Positions 62,655 through 64,000 of a DNA stretch of 64,000 nt are shown one piece after another. The stretch covers positions 124,001 to 188,000 of the forward strand of contig NZ_AP022810.1 in NCBI RefSeq assembly GCF_009731355.2. Reading direction: 5' to 3'. The translations under genes and the position numbers were made by a program. Source of the DNA: Desulfuromonas sp. AOP6. Lineage in GTDB: Bacteria; Desulfobacterota; Desulfuromonadia; Desulfuromonadales; SZUA-540. The notes under the pieces are model-generated. The model saw only the letters and a program-made list of their open reading frames with translations. It had not been told where the DNA came from and ran no database searches. How positions within the stretch are numbered: position 1 is the stretch's first letter; the number at the start of each line of letters is the position of its first letter.

Positions 62655-64000
62655 TCAGTTGTTATCGCGGGGCATCTGCGCGACAAGCTTGAGCTGTACA
62701 TCCACCCCTTCGATCTGGAAGTGGGGCTGAACAAAGAGATCAACGCTGAAATAGCCCGGGTTTTCCGGGATTTCCTTGACCGTAACCTTGCCGTCGCGCA
62801 GGGGGTGCGTGGCGATGAGTTCGGGTTCCGGGTCTTTCATTTTGGTGACCAGGGTTTGCAGCCAGCCGTTCAATTCGTTCTCCAGAACCTGGCGGCTCTT
62901 GGATGAACCAATATTCTCCCGCTGCAGCACTTTGAGGTAGTGAGCCAGTCTGGAGACCAGAAAGATATAGGGCAGCCGCGAATTGATCATGCTGTTGGCA
63001 TTGGCGTTGGCATCGGCATATTCCGCCGGTCGCTGTACCGAATTCGCCGAGAAAAAACAGGCGAAGTCGCTGTTCTTGTAGTAGCTCAGGGGGATAAAGC
63101 CGAGGTTGGCCATTTCCAGTTCGCGCGTTTCGGAGATAAGCATCTCCGTCGGCATTTTCATCTGCATGCCCTTGCCCGTGTCGTGCATGTGGACCGGCAG
63201 GTTGGCGACCTTGCCGCCTGCTTCCGGACCACGGATGTTGACGGCCCAACCGTGCTGAGCGAAGCTCTGGGCGATGTTTCCGGCAAAGGCGAAGACCGGG
63301 TTGCCGAACAGGTAATGGCGATGATCCAGGCCACTGACGTCTTCCTCGTAGTTGAAGGTTCGCACGGGTGTACTGTCCTGGCCGTAGGGAAGGCGAAGCA
63401 GAAAGCGGGGCGTCAGCAGGCCGATATAGCGGGCGTCTTCGGTGGCCCGGAAACTTTTCCAGCGGGTATATTCGGCTTTTTCCATGTAATTGGTGAGATC
63501 GTTGATCTTGGCGATTTCGTCGACACTTTCCTTGCCGAAGAAGCGGGCGCCCACGGAAGCCAGAAATGGACAGTGTGCACTGGCGGACACCTTGGAGATA
63601 TCACGCAAAAGGGCGGTGTCCTGGGCCGAATTGTCGAATTCATAGTTGCCGATGATGGACGAAAAGGGCTCGCCACCGGGGGTGTCGTATTCATTGACGT
63701 AGACGTGACGATAGAGGCCGGTCTGAATAATTTCAGGGGCTTCCTCGAAGTCCTCCCGCAGATCCTCCTTGGTGCAATCCAGAATTTCGACCTTGGTGTT
63801 GCGGCGGAAGTCACAGCGATCCACCAGAAACTGGAGTCCCCGCCAGGAACTCTCGATCTGCTGGAAGCTGGGATGATGCAGAATGGCGTCGAGTTGCCCG
63901 CTGATGGTTTGATCAATCTGGGCGATATAGCGATCCAGCAGCACCTTGTCGATGCGCTCGATCTGGGCGCTGTTGCGGGCGGTCAGGTCAAGAAACACCT
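62655..64000 (-). CDS. tssC: T6SS contractile sheath protein TssC (5' end outside window)
   Basis: About 447 residues are visible; full-length TssC is near 490-500, so the N-terminus lies beyond the right edge of the window. SWRGLQFLVDRCDFRRNTKVEILDCTKEDL, FSSIIGNYEFDNS and NGWLQTLVTKMKDPEPELIATHPLRDGKVTVKE are TssC/VipB/ImpC signatures. With TssB (outside) it forms the contractile sheath. Confidence 0.94.
   Translation of the reverse strand, partial: VFLDLTARNSAQIERIDKVLLDRYIAQIDQTISGQLDAILHHPSFQQIESSWRGLQFLVDRCDFRRNTKVEILDCTKEDLREDFEEAPEIIQTGLYRHVYVNEYDTPGGEPFSSIIGNYEFDNSAQDTALLRDISKVSASAHCPFLASVGARFFGKESVDEIAKINDLTNYMEKAEYTRWKSFRATEDARYIGLLTPRFLLRLPYGQDSTPVRTFNYEEDVSGLDHRHYLFGNPVFAFAGNIAQSFAQHGWAVNIRGPEAGGKVANLPVHMHDTGKGMQMKMPTEMLISETRELEMANLGFIPLSYYKNSDFACFFSANSVQRPAEYADANANANSMINSRLPYIFLVSRLAHYLKVLQRENIGSSKSRQVLENELNGWLQTLVTKMKDPEPELIATHPLRDGKVTVKEIPENPGYFSVDLFVQPHFQIEGVDVQLKLVAQMPRDNN

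Overview
The window looks like a chromosome segment of a Desulfuromonadia/Geobacter-type anaerobe (formerly Deltaproteobacteria). The main reasons are a nine-heme CbcL-type inner-membrane cytochrome, a 14-subunit complex I operon with a ferredoxin-tailed NuoF, an Rnf complex, futalosine-route menaquinone genes and an atp operon holding only the membrane-sector genes. This is a family-level inference from gene content; no marker gene fixes the species.

Layout. 1-2.6 kb: a decayed IS1595-like transposase fragment, then cbcL and a small membrane protein. 2.6-7.3 kb (minus strand): a TPR protein, atpZ-atpI-atpB-atpE, a TrmJ-like methyltransferase and hemL. 7.5-12.65 kb (plus): rnfABCDGE behind a near-consensus sigma-70 promoter. 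12.65-28.9 kb (plus): nuoABCDEFG, a zinc-ribbon/TPR gene, then nuoHIJKLMN, preceded by a leader with a perfect 16-bp palindrome and a terminator-like hairpin and closed by a strong terminator. 29-37.5 kb (plus): UbiD-, UbiA- and UbiX-like late menaquinone genes, mqnE, mqnC, hisC, mutY and an RNase D-like gene; fumC lies convergent. 39-43.8 kb: an EamA transporter, an HD phosphohydrolase, then a decoding cluster of serS, tRNA-Ser(UGA), tRNA-Ser(GCU), a DUF2155 lipoprotein, tRNA-Arg(ACG), tadA and tRNA-Ser(CGA). 43.9-44.65 kb: a RAYT (REP-associated Y1 transposase) gene inside perfect 17-bp inverted repeats. 44.65-64 kb (minus): a type VI secretion system reading tssC (cut by the window edge), hcp, tssE, tssF, tssG, tssH/clpV, vgrG, DUF3540, HEAT protein, DUF2169, thiolase-like protein, lipoprotein, a 1320-residue effector and a membrane protein.

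How it works together. The first 35 kb is mostly energy conservation: Rnf (ferredoxin:NAD+), complex I (NADH or ferredoxin:menaquinone), menaquinone synthesis, CbcL (menaquinol to periplasmic acceptors), the ATP synthase Fo part and fumarase. The last 20 kb is an antagonism locus.

Most interesting region: 44.65-51.4 kb. The large effector joins an N-terminal lytic-transglycosylase head (Glu82), a DUF4150 PAAR-like spike domain and a VasX-like C-terminal part with membrane segments. A lipoprotein (immunity candidate for the wall-degrading head) lies upstream and a two-TM protein (immunity candidate for the membrane-acting tail) is translationally coupled downstream. The lipoprotein plus the head lie in a distinctly AT-richer block that ends at an internal methionine (M236), exactly where the DUF4150 part would start as a free-standing protein, suggesting a swapped-in toxin-head/immunity cassette. 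The neighbouring thiolase-like protein appears to lack the ketosynthase cysteine.
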